A stretch of DNA of 64,000 nt, taken from Armatimonadota bacterium (GTDB lineage Bacteria > Sysuimicrobiota > Sysuimicrobiia > Sysuimicrobiales > Humicultoraceae). Both the position numbers and the translations under genes were made by a program. Shown here piece after piece: positions 46,119 to 55,073 of the stretch. The first letter of the stretch is position 1; each line of letters starts with the position of its first letter. The notes beneath the pieces were generated by a model, which was given only the letters and a program-made list of their open reading frames with translations, was not told the DNA's origin and did not search any database. The DNA is taken from the NCBI GenBank assembly GCA_031081715.1, contig JAVHMA010000002.1, positions 1 to 64,000 on the forward strand, read 5' to 3'.

Positions 46119-47413
46119 GCCGCCAGGACCTCGCGCCATCGCGCAGCGCGGCGATCTTCGCCGAGAGCGAGGGATACTTCCCAGGCGGCGTCAACAGCCC
46201 GGTGCGCGCGTTCCGCGCCGTGGGCGGCAGCCCGGTTGTCGTGCGCGAGGGCCGCGGCGCGCACGTCACCGACGCCGACGGTCGGCGCTTCCTCGACTAC
46301 ATCGGCTCGTGGGGCGCGGCGATCCTCGGGCACGCGGACCCCGAGGTGACCGAGGCGCTCCGCGAGGCCGCGGGCCGCGGCACCGGGTTCGGCATGCCGA
46401 CGCCCTACGAGCTCGACCTGGCCCGCGCGGTCCGAGCCGCCATGCCCTCGCTCGAGCGCCTCCGGTTCGTCAGCTCCGGCACCGAGGCGGCCATGAGCGC
46501 TTTGCGGGTCGCGCGCGGGGCCACCGGCCGCGACCACGTCGTGAAGTTCGCGGGCTGCTACCACGGGCACGCCGACCATCTCCTGGCGCAGGCCGGGTCC
46601 GGCCTGGCGACCTTCGGCCTCCCCAGCAGCGCCGGCGTGCCCGCGGCCACGGTCGGGCAGACGCTGGTGGCGCCCTACAACGACCTGGACGCGGTGCGCG
46701 CGATCCTCGCCGCGCACCCGCGCCGCGTCGCCGCGGTCATCGTGGAGCCCGTGGCAGCCAACATGGGCGTGGTCGCTCCGCGGCCCGGTTTCCTCGAAGG
46801 GCTGCGCGAGCTCACCCGCGCCGACGGTGCGCTACTCGTCTTCGACGAGGTCATCACCGGGTTCAGGATGGGCCGCGGCGGCGCCCAGGCGCGCTTTGGG
46901 ATCGCACCCGACCTGACGTGCCTGGGCAAGATCGTCGGCGGCGGCCTGCCGGTCGGCGTCTACGGCGGCCGGCGCGACCTCATGGAGCGCGTGGCGCCGC
47001 TCGGGCCGGTCTACCAGGCCGGGACGCTGTCGGGCAACCCGCTGACCATGGCCGCGGGTGCCGCCACGCTGCGCCGGCTCACGGACGAGGCCTACGCCGT
47101 CCTCGAGGCGCGCGCGGCGCGCCTGGCCGAGGGCCTGGCCGACGCCGCGCGGCGCGCGGGCGCAGTCGCGACGGTGGTGCGCGAGGCCTCGATGCTCACG
47201 GTGTTCTTCTTGCCTATGGCGCCGCGCGACTACGCCGAGGCGAGAGGGGCCGACGTGGCCCGCTACGCGCGGTTCTTCCGCGCCATGCTCGACCGCGGGG
47301 TGCTGCTGCCGCCGTCGCAGTTCGAGGCCTGGTTCGTTTCGACGGCGCACACCGACGACCACGTGGCCGCGACCCTCGCGGCCGCGGACGACGCATTCCG
47401 GGCCGCCGGCTGA
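46115..47413 (+). CDS. hemL: Glutamate-1-semialdehyde 2,1-aminomutase
   Basis: PLP enzyme converting glutamate-1-semialdehyde to 5-aminolevulinate. The 432 residues have YFPGGVNSPVRAFRAVGG, FVSSGTEAAMSALRVARG, KFAGCYHGHADHLL, LVFDEVITGFRMG and the PLP lysine in CLGKIVGGGLPVG. ATGA overlap with hemA means that the first two enzymes of the pathway are co-translated, which suits the known GluTR-GSAM complex. Confidence 0.97.
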   Translation: MSRQDLAPSRSAAIFAESEGYFPGGVNSPVRAFRAVGGSPVVVREGRGAHVTDADGRRFLDYIGSWGAAILGHADPEVTEALREAAGRGTGFGMPTPYELDLARAVRAAMPSLERLRFVSSGTEAAMSALRVARGATGRDHVVKFAGCYHGHADHLLAQAGSGLATFGLPSSAGVPAATVGQTLVAPYNDLDAVRAILAAHPRRVAAVIVEPVAANMGVVAPRPGFLEGLRELTRADGALLVFDEVITGFRMGRGGAQARFGIAPDLTCLGKIVGGGLPVGVYGGRRDLMERVAPLGPVYQAGTLSGNPLTMAAGAATLRRLTDEAYAVLEARAARLAEGLADAARRAGAVATVVREASMLTVFFLPMAPRDYAEARGADVARYARFFRAMLDRGVLLPPSQFEAWFVSTAHTDDHVAATLAAADDAFRAAG

Positions 47414-47434
47414 GCGGCCGCCGGAGGGACGCGG

Positions 47435-48139
47435 ATGGACGAGCAGTGGCGGTACGTGCACGTGCTGGGGCTCAAGGTGGACCCGTTGTGGCGCCGGCTC
47501 CCCGACGACGTCCGCGCGCGCGACGCCGAGGCGTTCGAGCAGGCCGCGGACGCGGCCGGCGCGCGGGTGCGCGCGTTCACCTACTCGATGATCGGGCTGC
47601 GCACCGAGGTGGACCTGTTGTTCTGGCGGCTGGGCCCGTCGGTGCAGGCGCTGGAGGAGACCGCGGCGGCGATGCTGCGCACCGGCCTCGGCCGCCACCT
47701 CACCGTCGGGCACACCATGCTCGGCTACGTGCGACCGTCGCAGTACGTCAAGAAGCCCACCACGCAGGAGCAGGCGATGTTCGCCGGCCGCCGGCAGGCC
47801 TACCTGATCGTCTACCCCTTCACCAAGACCGCGGACTGGTACCTGCTCGACCAGCCGGCGCGCCAGGCGATGATGAACGAGCACATGAAGGTCGGCCACC
47901 AGTTCCCCATGATCCAACAGCTGTTGGCCTACTCGTTCGGACTGGACGACCAGGAGTTCATCGTCGCCTACGAGACCGACGACCTGCCCGCGTTCGTCGA
48001 GCTCGTCTACGCGCTGCGGATGACCCAGGGGCGCCGCTACACCCTGCGCGACACCCCGATCCTCACCGGCGTCCACCGGCCGCTGCGGGAGATCCTCGGC
48101 TTGCTCGGCGCGCCGGTCACCACGGAGGCCGCGCGATGA
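47435..48139 (+). CDS. hemQ: Coproheme decarboxylase HemQ (chlorite dismutase fold)
   Basis: Final enzyme of the coproporphyrin-dependent haem route: decarboxylates Fe-coproporphyrin III to haem b using H2O2. The 234 residues match the firmicute-type ChdC pattern in VYPFTKTADWYLL and MNEHMKVGHQF: the catalytic Tyr127, Lys131 and Trp135 and the axial His150 align with Tyr145, Lys149, Trp157 and His172 of the Geobacillus enzyme. Oxygen- or peroxide-dependent activity is therefore plausible. Context with hemE, hemH and hemG/Y supports the assignment. Confidence 0.93.
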   Translation: MDEQWRYVHVLGLKVDPLWRRLPDDVRARDAEAFEQAADAAGARVRAFTYSMIGLRTEVDLLFWRLGPSVQALEETAAAMLRTGLGRHLTVGHTMLGYVRPSQYVKKPTTQEQAMFAGRRQAYLIVYPFTKTADWYLLDQPARQAMMNEHMKVGHQFPMIQQLLAYSFGLDDQEFIVAYETDDLPAFVELVYALRMTQGRRYTLRDTPILTGVHRPLREILGLLGAPVTTEAAR

Positions 48140-49263
48140 CCGAGCCCCAGGCCCCCCCGGCCGGCCCGGCGGGCCGTCCGTCGTACCACGCAGTGCGCGA
48201 GGCGCAGACCGGCTACGTCTACGACCGCGCGCCGATGCTCGTCTACTGGGAGCTGACCCGCGCGTGCGACCTGGCCTGCCATCACTGCCGCGCCGAGGCG
48301 ATCAGCCATCGCGACCCGGACGAGCTGACGTTCGACGAGGCGACCGACGTGCTGCAGCAGGTGGTGGAGTTCGGCCCGCCGCTCCCTCACCTGGTCTTCA
48401 CCGGCGGCGACCCGCTCAAGCGGGGGGACCTGGAGGCGCTCGTGCGCGAGGCGGCGCGGCTGGGCATCGGCGCCTCGCTGGCGCCGGCCGCCACGCCGCT
48501 GCTGCGCCGCGAGGCGATCGTCCGGCTGCGCGACGCGGGGATCCAGAGCATCTCGCTCAGCCTGGACGGCAGCTGCCCGGACCAGCACGATGCGTTCCGG
48601 GGCGTCCCGGGGTGCTTTGACCAGACGGTCCGCGCGGTGAACTGGGTGGCCGAGGCCGGCCTGCCCCTGCAGATCAACACGCTGGTCACCGACCGGACCG
48701 TCGCGGACCTGCCCGCGATCTACCGGCTTCTTACCGCCTGGCCCGTCGAGCGGTGGAGCCTGTTCTTCCTTATCGCCGTGGGCCGGGGCCAGGCGCTGCG
48801 TGAGCTCGACCCGGCCTCGGCCGAGCGGCTCATGGACTGGCTCTACGACCTGGCGGCCGACTCACCGTTTGCGATCAAGACCACCGAGGCGCCCCACTAC
48901 CGGCGCGTGGCGGTCGAGCGGATGCGCGCGGCCGGCTGGGATGGCGCCCGCATCCGGCGCAGCAGCGTGGGCCGCGGCTTCGGCATCCGGGACGGCAATG
49001 GCATCCTCTTCATCTCCCGCACGGGCGACGTCACGCCCTCGGGGTTCCTCCCGATGGCGGCTGGGAACGTCCGGCGCGCACGGCTGGTGGACCTGTACCG
49101 GTCGAGTGCGCTGTTCACCGCGCTGCGCGACCCAAGCCGGTTCGCCGGCCGCTGCGGCCGGTGCGAGTACCACACGATCTGCGGCGGATCGCGCGCGCGC
49201 GCGTTCGCGCACACCGGCGACCCGCTGGCGAGCGACCCGCTCTGCCCCTACGTGCCCGCATGA
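48136..49263 (+). CDS. Radical SAM/SPASM protein of the AhbC/AhbD/NirJ type
   Basis: 375 residues from the ATG overlapping the hemQ stop. The radical SAM cluster motif is C44-x3-C48-x2-C51 (TRACDLACHHCRAEA), with FTGGDPLKRGDLEAL and SLSLDGSCPDQHDAFRG, and the C-terminal SPASM-like cysteines CGRCEYHTICGGSRARA and DPLCPY. The ending matches tetrapyrrole side-chain modifying enzymes AhbC, AhbD and NirJ. Next to hemQ it is best read as an oxygen-independent coproheme decarboxylase (AhbD-like), but the sequence alone does not exclude other porphyrin reactions. Confidence 0.85.
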   Translation: MTEPQAPPAGPAGRPSYHAVREAQTGYVYDRAPMLVYWELTRACDLACHHCRAEAISHRDPDELTFDEATDVLQQVVEFGPPLPHLVFTGGDPLKRGDLEALVREAARLGIGASLAPAATPLLRREAIVRLRDAGIQSISLSLDGSCPDQHDAFRGVPGCFDQTVRAVNWVAEAGLPLQINTLVTDRTVADLPAIYRLLTAWPVERWSLFFLIAVGRGQALRELDPASAERLMDWLYDLAADSPFAIKTTEAPHYRRVAVERMRAAGWDGARIRRSSVGRGFGIRDGNGILFISRTGDVTPSGFLPMAAGNVRRARLVDLYRSSALFTALRDPSRFAGRCGRCEYHTICGGSRARAFAHTGDPLASDPLCPYVPA

Positions 49264-50297
49264 CCGACCGGTTCCTGCGCGCCTGCCGGCGCGAGCCCAC
49301 CGACCGCACACCGGTGTGGTTCATGCGGCAGGCCGGCCGGTCGCAGCCCGAGTATCGGGCGCTGCGCGAGCGCTACTCGCTGCTCGAAATCTGCCGGACC
49401 CCGGAGCTGTGCGCCGAGGTGACGCTGCGACCGGCCGCGCAGCTCGGGGTCGACGCCGTCATTCTCTTCGCCGACATCACGCTGCCGTTGCTGGGGCTGG
49501 GCGTCGAGTTCGACCTCATCGAAGGCCAGGGCCCCGTCATCGCCCGACCGCTGCGCACCGCCGCCGACGTGCGGCGGCTGCGGCCGCTCGACCCGGCGCG
49601 GGACGTTCCCTTCGTGCTGGAGGCGATCCACCTGGTGCGGCGCGACGCGCGCGTGCCGCTCATCGGGTTCGCCGGCGCGCCGTTCACCCTGGCCAGCTAT
49701 CTCGTCGAGGGCCGAGGGGCGCGCGACCTCCTACTCACCAAGCGGATGCTGTTCGAGGCGCCCGAGGTCTGGGACACGCTGATGGCGCACCTGGTGGACG
49801 CGACCGTGGCCTACCTGCGGGCGCAGGTGGACGCCGGCGCGCAGGCGCTGCAGCTCTTCGACTCGTGGGTGGGCGCGCTCGCCCCCGACGACTACGCCCG
49901 CGCGGTGCTCCCCCACATGCGCCGGCTGTTCGACGGCCTGCGGGCGCTACGCGTTCCGGTCATCCACTTCGGCACCGGCACCGCGGGCCTGCTGCGGCTG
50001 ATGGCACAGGCGGGCGGGGACGTCATCGGCGTGGACTGGCGCATCAGGCTCGCCGATGCCTGGGCCCTGGTCGGCGACCGGGGCATCCAGGGCAACCTCG
50101 ACCCGGCGGCGCTGCTCGCGCCGTTCGAGGTCGCCGCGCGGGCCGCGCACACGATCCTGACCGACGCCGCCGGCCGGCCCGGACACATCTTCAACCTGGG
50201 GCATGGCGTCCTGCCGCACACTCCGCAGGATCACCTGCGCCGGCTGGTCGCCCTGGTGCACGAGCACGTCCCGCTTCCAGCCGGAGGCGCGCGGTGA
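49260..50297 (+). CDS. hemE: Uroporphyrinogen decarboxylase
   Basis: Decarboxylates the four acetates of uroporphyrinogen III to coproporphyrinogen III. The 345 residues carry the signature PVWFMRQAGRSQPEYRALR, the catalytic Asp region VILFADITLPLLGLG, GFAGAPFTLASYLVEG and FNLGHGVLPHTP. ATGA overlap with the radical SAM gene. Confidence 0.97.
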   Translation: MTDRFLRACRREPTDRTPVWFMRQAGRSQPEYRALRERYSLLEICRTPELCAEVTLRPAAQLGVDAVILFADITLPLLGLGVEFDLIEGQGPVIARPLRTAADVRRLRPLDPARDVPFVLEAIHLVRRDARVPLIGFAGAPFTLASYLVEGRGARDLLLTKRMLFEAPEVWDTLMAHLVDATVAYLRAQVDAGAQALQLFDSWVGALAPDDYARAVLPHMRRLFDGLRALRVPVIHFGTGTAGLLRLMAQAGGDVIGVDWRIRLADAWALVGDRGIQGNLDPAALLAPFEVAARAAHTILTDAAGRPGHIFNLGHGVLPHTPQDHLRRLVALVHEHVPLPAGGAR

Positions 50298-51235
50298 CCG
50301 GCCTGCTCGTGATGGCCTACGGCAGCCCGCGCGGCCTCGCAGACCTGGAGGCGTACTACACGCACATTCGCGGCGGCCGACGGCCATCCCCCGAGCTGCT
50401 CGAGGAGCTGGCCGGCCGCTACCGCGCGATCGGCGGCCGCTCCCCGCTCCCCGAGATTACCGAGCGCCAGGCGCGCGCCCTGGAGACGCGGCTCAACGCC
50501 GGCGGCGCCGGCCCGTACCGTGCCTACATCGGCATGAAGCACGCGGCGCCCTTCATCGCCGACGCGGTCGCGGCGATGGCCGCCGACGGCGTGACCGAGG
50601 GCGTCGGGGTCGTGCTGGCGCCTCACTACTCGCGCATGAGCGTCGGCACCTACATCGGCACCGCCGAGGTCGCGCGGCGACGGCTGCCGGCGCCGTTTCC
50701 GATGCGCTACGTGGAGCGCTGGGGCGAGCACCCGGCCTTTGTCGAGGCGCTCGCCGCGAGCCTGCGCGCGGCGCTCGCTGCGCTCCCCGACGACGAACGG
50801 CCGCGCGCGACGGCGATCTTCACCGCCCACAGCCTGCCCGAGACGATCCTCGCCTGGGGCGACCCCTATCCCGACGAGCTGCGCCGGACCTCGGCCGCGG
50901 TGGCGGCGCGCGCCGGCGTGACCGCGTGGCGGTTCGCGTTCCAGAGCGCGGGCCGCACACCCGACCCCTGGCTCGGGCCCGATGTCGGCGAGGTGATCGC
51001 CGAGCTCGGCGCCGCGGGCGTGCCGGCGGTGGCGGTCTGCCCGGTCGGCTTCGTCGCCGACCACCTCGAGGTGCTCTACGACCTGGAGATCGAGGCGCGC
51101 GCCCAGGCGGGCCGGCTCGGCATGCGGTTCGTGCGCGCCGCCTCGCTCAACGATCACCCGCTGCTCATCGACGCCCTGGCGGACGTCGTGCTCCACCAGG
51201 CGGTCGAACCGGTCACCGGGCTCAGCGCGCACTGA
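50294..51235 (+). CDS. hemH: Ferrochelatase (coproporphyrin type, CpfC)
   Basis: Inserts Fe2+ into the porphyrin. The 313 residues from the GTG at 50294 (GTGA overlap) show MTGLLVMAYGSPRGLADLEAYYTHIRGGR, AAPFIADAVAAM, FTAHSLPETI with the catalytic His, WRFAFQSAGRTPDPWLGPD and VCPVGFVADHLEVLYDLEIEA with the Glu. In the presence of HemQ the substrate should be coproporphyrin III rather than protoporphyrin. No membrane anchor. Confidence 0.96.
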   Translation: MTGLLVMAYGSPRGLADLEAYYTHIRGGRRPSPELLEELAGRYRAIGGRSPLPEITERQARALETRLNAGGAGPYRAYIGMKHAAPFIADAVAAMAADGVTEGVGVVLAPHYSRMSVGTYIGTAEVARRRLPAPFPMRYVERWGEHPAFVEALAASLRAALAALPDDERPRATAIFTAHSLPETILAWGDPYPDELRRTSAAVAARAGVTAWRFAFQSAGRTPDPWLGPDVGEVIAELGAAGVPAVAVCPVGFVADHLEVLYDLEIEARAQAGRLGMRFVRAASLNDHPLLIDALADVVLHQAVEPVTGLSAH

Positions 51236-51236
51236 C

Positions 51237-52685
51237 GTGTCCGACGCTCCGCCGCCGTCGCCCCACGTGCTCGTCGTCGGCGGCGGCATCACCGGGCTCG
51301 CCGCGGCCTACACGCTGGTCACCGACCCAAGGGCAAAGTGCCTGGGCGTGGCGTGCACCGTGATCGAGAGCGAGCCGCGCCTGGGCGGGAAACTCCGCAC
51401 CGAGCGGATCGATGGGTGCCTGGTCGAGCACGGTCCCGACTCGTTCCTGGCGACGAAACCCTGGGCCGCCGAGCTCTGCCGCGCGCTCGGTATCGGCGAC
51501 CGCCTGATCCCCACGCTGCCGGGCCGCGCGGTCTACGTCGCGTCCCGCGGCCGGCTCCACCCGCTACCGGATGGCCTGACCTTCGGCGTGCCGACCCGCC
51601 TCCGATCGCTGCTAGGCACCAAGCTGCTCTCCCCGCTCGAGAAGTTGCGGGTCGCGGCGGACCTGGTGCTACCGAGGCGCCGCGACGACAGCGACGAGAG
51701 TCTCGGCGGCCTGCTGCGACGCCGCCTGGGCGACGCGGTCGTGCGGCGCGTCGCCGGCCCGCTGCTCGGCGGCATCTACGCGGGCGACCCGGACCAGTTG
51801 AGCGCGCGCGCGACGTTTCCCCTGCTGCCGCAGTGGGAAGCGTCCCATCGCAGCCTCGTGCTGGCCGCGCTCGACCGGCGCCGGCAGGCCGCGTCCACGC
51901 CGAACGAACCGATGTTCCTGAGCCTGGCCGGCGGGGTCGGCGAGCTGGTGGAGCACCTGCGGGCCGCGCTGGCCGGGGTGACGCTCCTGACCGGGCGCAC
52001 GGTCGTCCACCTCGCGCGGCGCCGTCACGGCGGCCAAGGGTATCACGTCCGCCTGGACGACGGGCAGACCCTCGACGCGGACGCGGTCGTGCTCACGGTA
52101 CCCGCCTTCGCCGCCGCGGCGCTGCTCGCGCCCCTCTCGCGGCCGGTGGTGGCCGCGCTGCGGACGATCCCCTACGTCTCAACCGCGGCGGTCACGCTGG
52201 CCTACGACCGCGACCGCATCCGCCATCCGCTCGACGGGCACGGCTTCGTGGTCGCCCGCGACGAACCGCTGGCGATTGTGGCCTGCACCTGGCTCTCCTC
52301 GAAGTGGCCGCACCGCGCGCCGCCGAACCGCGCGCTGCTGCGGTGTTACCTCGGCGCGGCAGGCCGCGAGGCGGTGGTCGACGAGCCGGACGAGCGCTTG
52401 GTTGCGCTCGCGCGCGCCGACCTCGCGAAGACGATGGGCATCGACGCGGCGCCCCGCTTCGCCGTGGTCGCACGCTGGCCGAAAGCCATGCCCCAGTACC
52501 CGCCCGGGCACCTGGAACGGCTCCAGGCCATGGAGGCGGGGCTGGCGTCGCTGCCCGGGCTCGCGCTCGCCGGCGCGGGCTACCGTGGGATCGGTATCCC
52601 GGACTGCATCCGGCAGGGCACAGAGGCCGCCCGGCGAGTCCTGGACAACCTGGCCGGCCGGGTGCCCCAGGCGACCTGGCTGTAG
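51237..52685 (+). CDS. hemG: Coproporphyrinogen/protoporphyrinogen oxidase (HemY/CgoX type)
   Basis: FAD-dependent oxidase making coproporphyrin III (or protoporphyrin) with O2. The 482 residues have the GxGxxG Rossmann start VLVVGGGITGLAAAYTL, ERIDGCLVEHGPDSFLA, FGVPTRLRSLLG and the C-terminal FAD motif GLALAGAGYRGIGIPDCIRQGTEAA. This is the family called HemY or CgoX; with HemQ in the operon the coproporphyrinogen substrate is favoured. GTG start at 51237, one base after the hemH stop. The 57-nt gap to the convergent yraN gene has no convincing terminator. Confidence 0.95.
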   Translation: MSDAPPPSPHVLVVGGGITGLAAAYTLVTDPRAKCLGVACTVIESEPRLGGKLRTERIDGCLVEHGPDSFLATKPWAAELCRALGIGDRLIPTLPGRAVYVASRGRLHPLPDGLTFGVPTRLRSLLGTKLLSPLEKLRVAADLVLPRRRDDSDESLGGLLRRRLGDAVVRRVAGPLLGGIYAGDPDQLSARATFPLLPQWEASHRSLVLAALDRRRQAASTPNEPMFLSLAGGVGELVEHLRAALAGVTLLTGRTVVHLARRRHGGQGYHVRLDDGQTLDADAVVLTVPAFAAAALLAPLSRPVVAALRTIPYVSTAAVTLAYDRDRIRHPLDGHGFVVARDEPLAIVACTWLSSKWPHRAPPNRALLRCYLGAAGREAVVDEPDERLVALARADLAKTMGIDAAPRFAVVARWPKAMPQYPPGHLERLQAMEAGLASLPGLALAGAGYRGIGIPDCIRQGTEAARRVLDNLAGRVPQATWL

Positions 52686-52742
52686 TCGCAGGGATTCTGG
52701 TGTAGTGTCTGCTCACACCGGCCGGCGTCGCCGACCCTACCT

Positions 52743-53114
52743 TCATAGCTCGAACGCACCCGGCAGATGGTCGACCACGCGGGGCACCCCGGCCGCATCT
52801 AGGTGCACCGCGATCACGTCGAACCGCGCGGGAGACCCGGCGAGGCCGTGCCCGGCTAAAAACGCGGCGGCCAGGTGCGCGAGCCGCCGTTGCTTGCGGC
52901 CGGCGACCGCCTCCGCCGGGTGGCCGAACGCCGCGCTCGATCGACTCTTGACCTCCACGAAGACGACGAGCGCGCCCTGGCGCGCCACCAGGTCGATCTC
53001 GCCGAACCGCGTGCGCGCGTTGCGCGCCAGGATCTCGTAGCCGCGCGCGGCGAGCCAGGCCGCCGCGGCCTGCTCCCCGGCCAGGCCGAGCTGCGTGCGG
53101 CGGGTGGGCGCCAT
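52743..53114 (-). CDS. YraN family (UPF0102) putative endonuclease
   Basis: 123 residues with the UPF0102 pattern: GLAGEQAAAAWLAARGYEILARNARTRFGEIDLVA, VVFVEVKSRSS (E-x-K), FGHPAEAVAGRKQRRLAHLA. The fold is PD-(D/E)xK nuclease-like and the function unsettled; a role in DNA or RNA repair has been proposed. It terminates the rplS-lepB-rnhB-yraN unit, 42 nt after rnhB. Confidence 0.93.
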   Translation of the reverse strand: MAPTRRTQLGLAGEQAAAAWLAARGYEILARNARTRFGEIDLVARQGALVVFVEVKSRSSAAFGHPAEAVAGRKQRRLAHLAAAFLAGHGLAGSPARFDVIAVHLDAAGVPRVVDHLPGAFEL

Positions 53115-53156
53115 GCCGCCCTTTTCATCGGCGCGGGGGTAGCCGGCGCGCGGGGG

Positions 53157-53990
53157 TCAGGCGCGCAGGGGCAGGTCGAGCTGGCGAAGGGCGGCGGGGA
53201 GGTAGCGCCGACGGTGCACCGGCGAGGGGCCGAAGCGCCGGAGCGCCGCCAGATGGTCGGCGGTCGCGTATCCCTTGTGCCGGGCGAAGCCGTACTGCGG
53301 GTAGCGCCGGTCGAGGTCCACCATCAACCGGTCGCGGGTCACCTTGGCGATGACCGACGCTGCGGCGATCGACGCGCAGCGCGCGTCGCCCTTCACGACG
53401 GTACGCTGGGGTATGGGCAGCGGGCCCGGACAGTTCCCGTCGAGCAGCACCAGCGCCGGGACCGCCGGCAGCGAGGCGACCGCGCGCGCCCAGGCGAGCT
53501 GCGTGGCGCCGAGGATGTTGTGGTGCTCGATCTCGTCCACATCCGACAGCCCGATCCCGATGGATGCGCCGCTGGAGGCAATCTCGTCGTAGAGGCGATC
53601 GCGGTCACGCGGGCCGAGCTGCTTGGAGTCGCGCAGTCGCCGCAGCGCCGCTACCGCCGGGAAGACCACCGCGGCCGCCACCACCGGCCCGGCGAGCGGG
53701 CCGCGCCCGGCCTCGTCCACGCCCGCGACCGTGGTCGCTCCCGCCTCCCACGCCGCGGCCTCGTACGCGAAGAGCGCCTCAAGCCGCCGGCGCTCGGTCT
53801 CCAGGTGGGCCTGGCGGCGGGCCCAGCGCTCCGCCAGGTGGCGCGCCCCGGCGCGCGGGTCGGCCTCCAGCGCCGCGGGGTCGAGGGTCCCGGCGCGCAG
53901 CGCCGCGGTCAGGCTGGCGAGGGTGGGACGCGGCGCGGGCGGTGGCCGGTCGGCCGCGGACCGCTCCGCGCGCGCCCCGCGCCCGCTCAC
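53157..53990 (-). CDS. rnhB: Ribonuclease HII with N-terminal extension
   Basis: Removes ribonucleotides from DNA:RNA hybrids. The 277-residue product has an 85-residue extension (LASLTAALRAGTLDPAALEADPRAGARHLA and a helix up to about 85) similar to the extra N-terminal domain of firmicute RnhB, followed by the catalytic domain: GVDEAGRGPLAGPVVAAAVV, LRDSKQLGPRDRDRLY, GDARCASIAAASVIAKVTRDRLM and QYGFARHKGYAT. Four acidic residues of the RNase H site are in place. The GTG at 53990 overlaps the lepB stop (GTGA). Confidence 0.94.
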   Translation of the reverse strand: MSGRGARAERSAADRPPPAPRPTLASLTAALRAGTLDPAALEADPRAGARHLAERWARRQAHLETERRRLEALFAYEAAAWEAGATTVAGVDEAGRGPLAGPVVAAAVVFPAVAALRRLRDSKQLGPRDRDRLYDEIASSGASIGIGLSDVDEIEHHNILGATQLAWARAVASLPAVPALVLLDGNCPGPLPIPQRTVVKGDARCASIAAASVIAKVTRDRLMVDLDRRYPQYGFARHKGYATADHLAALRRFGPSPVHRRRYLPAALRQLDLPLRA

Positions 53991-54652
53991 CGCGGCAGGC
54001 CGATCCGGTCGGGCGGCCAGTAGACGGCGAGCGCCCGGCCCACGATGTTCTGCTTCGGCACGAAGCCGAAGAAGCGCGAGTCCTCGCTGTTGCACCGGTT
54101 GTCGCCGAGCACGAACACCGACCCCTCCGGCACGACGACCGGCGCGTAGTTGCTGCGGCAGGCGTGGTCCCCACCGGGCAGGGCGGTCGGGTAGACCTCC
54201 GACAGCGGCCGACCGTCGATCAGCACCAGGCCGTCCTTCATCTCCACCCGCTCGCCGGGCAGGCCGATGACGCGCTTCACGAAGTCCTTGTTGGGGTTCA
54301 GCGGATACCGGAAGACGATGATGTCACCGCGGCGGATCTCCCAGAACCGGTACGTGAACTTGCCGACCAGGATGCGGTCGCCCGTCCGCAGCGTCGGCTC
54401 CATCGAGCCCGAGGGGATGAAGAACGCCTGCACGACGAAGACGATGATGACCAGACTGAGGAGCGCGGCGAAGATGGTGGCGTCGAGGGTCTCGACGATG
54501 GAGAGGCGCACGCGGGGCGACAGCGCGTAGAGCCGGCGGACGACCGCGCGGAGAACGACCAGGAACAGGGCGAAGCCGAGGATGAGCGTCGGGATGCCGA
54601 GGGGCAGCCGCTCGGCCGCCCACTCGACGAGGGGGCGCAGGGCGTCGGGCAT
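53987..54652 (-). CDS. lepB: Signal peptidase I
   Basis: Cleaves signal peptides of exported proteins. The 221 residues have two N-terminal membrane helices (about 20-40 and 57-78; most firmicute SPases have one), the Ser83 nucleophile in IPSGSMEPTL, Lys126 in DFVKRVIGLPGE and the GDNRCNSEDSRFFGFV box. Start 15 nt after rplS. It processes, for instance, the TAXI binding protein seen in this window. Confidence 0.96.
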   Translation of the reverse strand: MPDALRPLVEWAAERLPLGIPTLILGFALFLVVLRAVVRRLYALSPRVRLSIVETLDATIFAALLSLVIIVFVVQAFFIPSGSMEPTLRTGDRILVGKFTYRFWEIRRGDIIVFRYPLNPNKDFVKRVIGLPGERVEMKDGLVLIDGRPLSEVYPTALPGGDHACRSNYAPVVVPEGSVFVLGDNRCNSEDSRFFGFVPKQNIVGRALAVYWPPDRIGLPR

Positions 54653-54667
54653 CGGCCGGATTCCGGG

Positions 54668-55009
54668 TCAGCGCTCTTCCTTGATGCGGGTCTCCTTCCC
54701 CACCTTGCCCCGCAGGTAGTGCAGTTTCGCGCGGCGCACGCGGCCGCGGCGCACGACGTCGATCTTCTCCACGCGCGGCGAGTGCAGCGGGAAGATGCGC
54801 TCGACGCCCACGCCGTGGCTGATGCGGCGGACCGTGAACGACTCGGAGACCCCGGCCCCGCGGCGGCCGATCACGGTCCCCTCGAAGGCCTGCACGCGCT
54901 CGCGGCCGCCCTCGGTGATCTTGATGTGGACCCGCACGGTGTCCCCGGGCGCGAACGCGGGCAGCGCCTTCTTGACCTGGGCCGCCTCGACCAGCCTCAC
55001 CTTCTCCAT
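54668..55009 (-). CDS. rplS: 50S ribosomal protein L19
   Basis: Bridge protein at the 30S-50S interface. The 113 residues from the ATG at 55009 (GGGGAGG 9 nt upstream) have [35 protein letters not shown], the typical [33 protein letters not shown], and the [11 protein letters not shown] end. Its own extended -10 box lies at 55065-55070, so it is separable from trmD upstream. Confidence 0.98.
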   Translation of the reverse strand: MEKVRLVEAAQVKKALPAFAPGDTVRVHIKITEGGRERVQAFEGTVIGRRGAGVSESFTVRRISHGVGVERIFPLHSPRVEKIDVVRRGRVRRAKLHYLRGKVGKETRIKEER

Positions 55010-55064
55010 GACCGTCTGCCTCCCCGACCGCCAGCGCCGCACGGCGCCGCAGTCACGATTCGGA

Positions 55065-55073
55065 ATTGTATCA
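55065..55073 (-). promoter_or_regulatory. Extended -10 promoter of rplS-lepB-rnhB-yraN
   Basis: The minus strand reads TGA-TACAAT at 55073-55065 (TG extension plus five of six -10 positions), overlapping the trmD stop. The -35 is not recognisable. Transcription should begin about 55058, giving a leader of around 50 nt before the rplS start. Confidence 0.6.

Noticed and set aside
46309-49263. A 984-codon open frame on the plus strand across hemL, hemQ and the radical SAM gene
   Set aside because: Only its last 375 codons (from 48136) are a real gene; the upstream part is an out-of-frame reading of hemL and hemQ with low-complexity Arg/Ala/Gly sequence. High GC suppresses stop codons in all frames.
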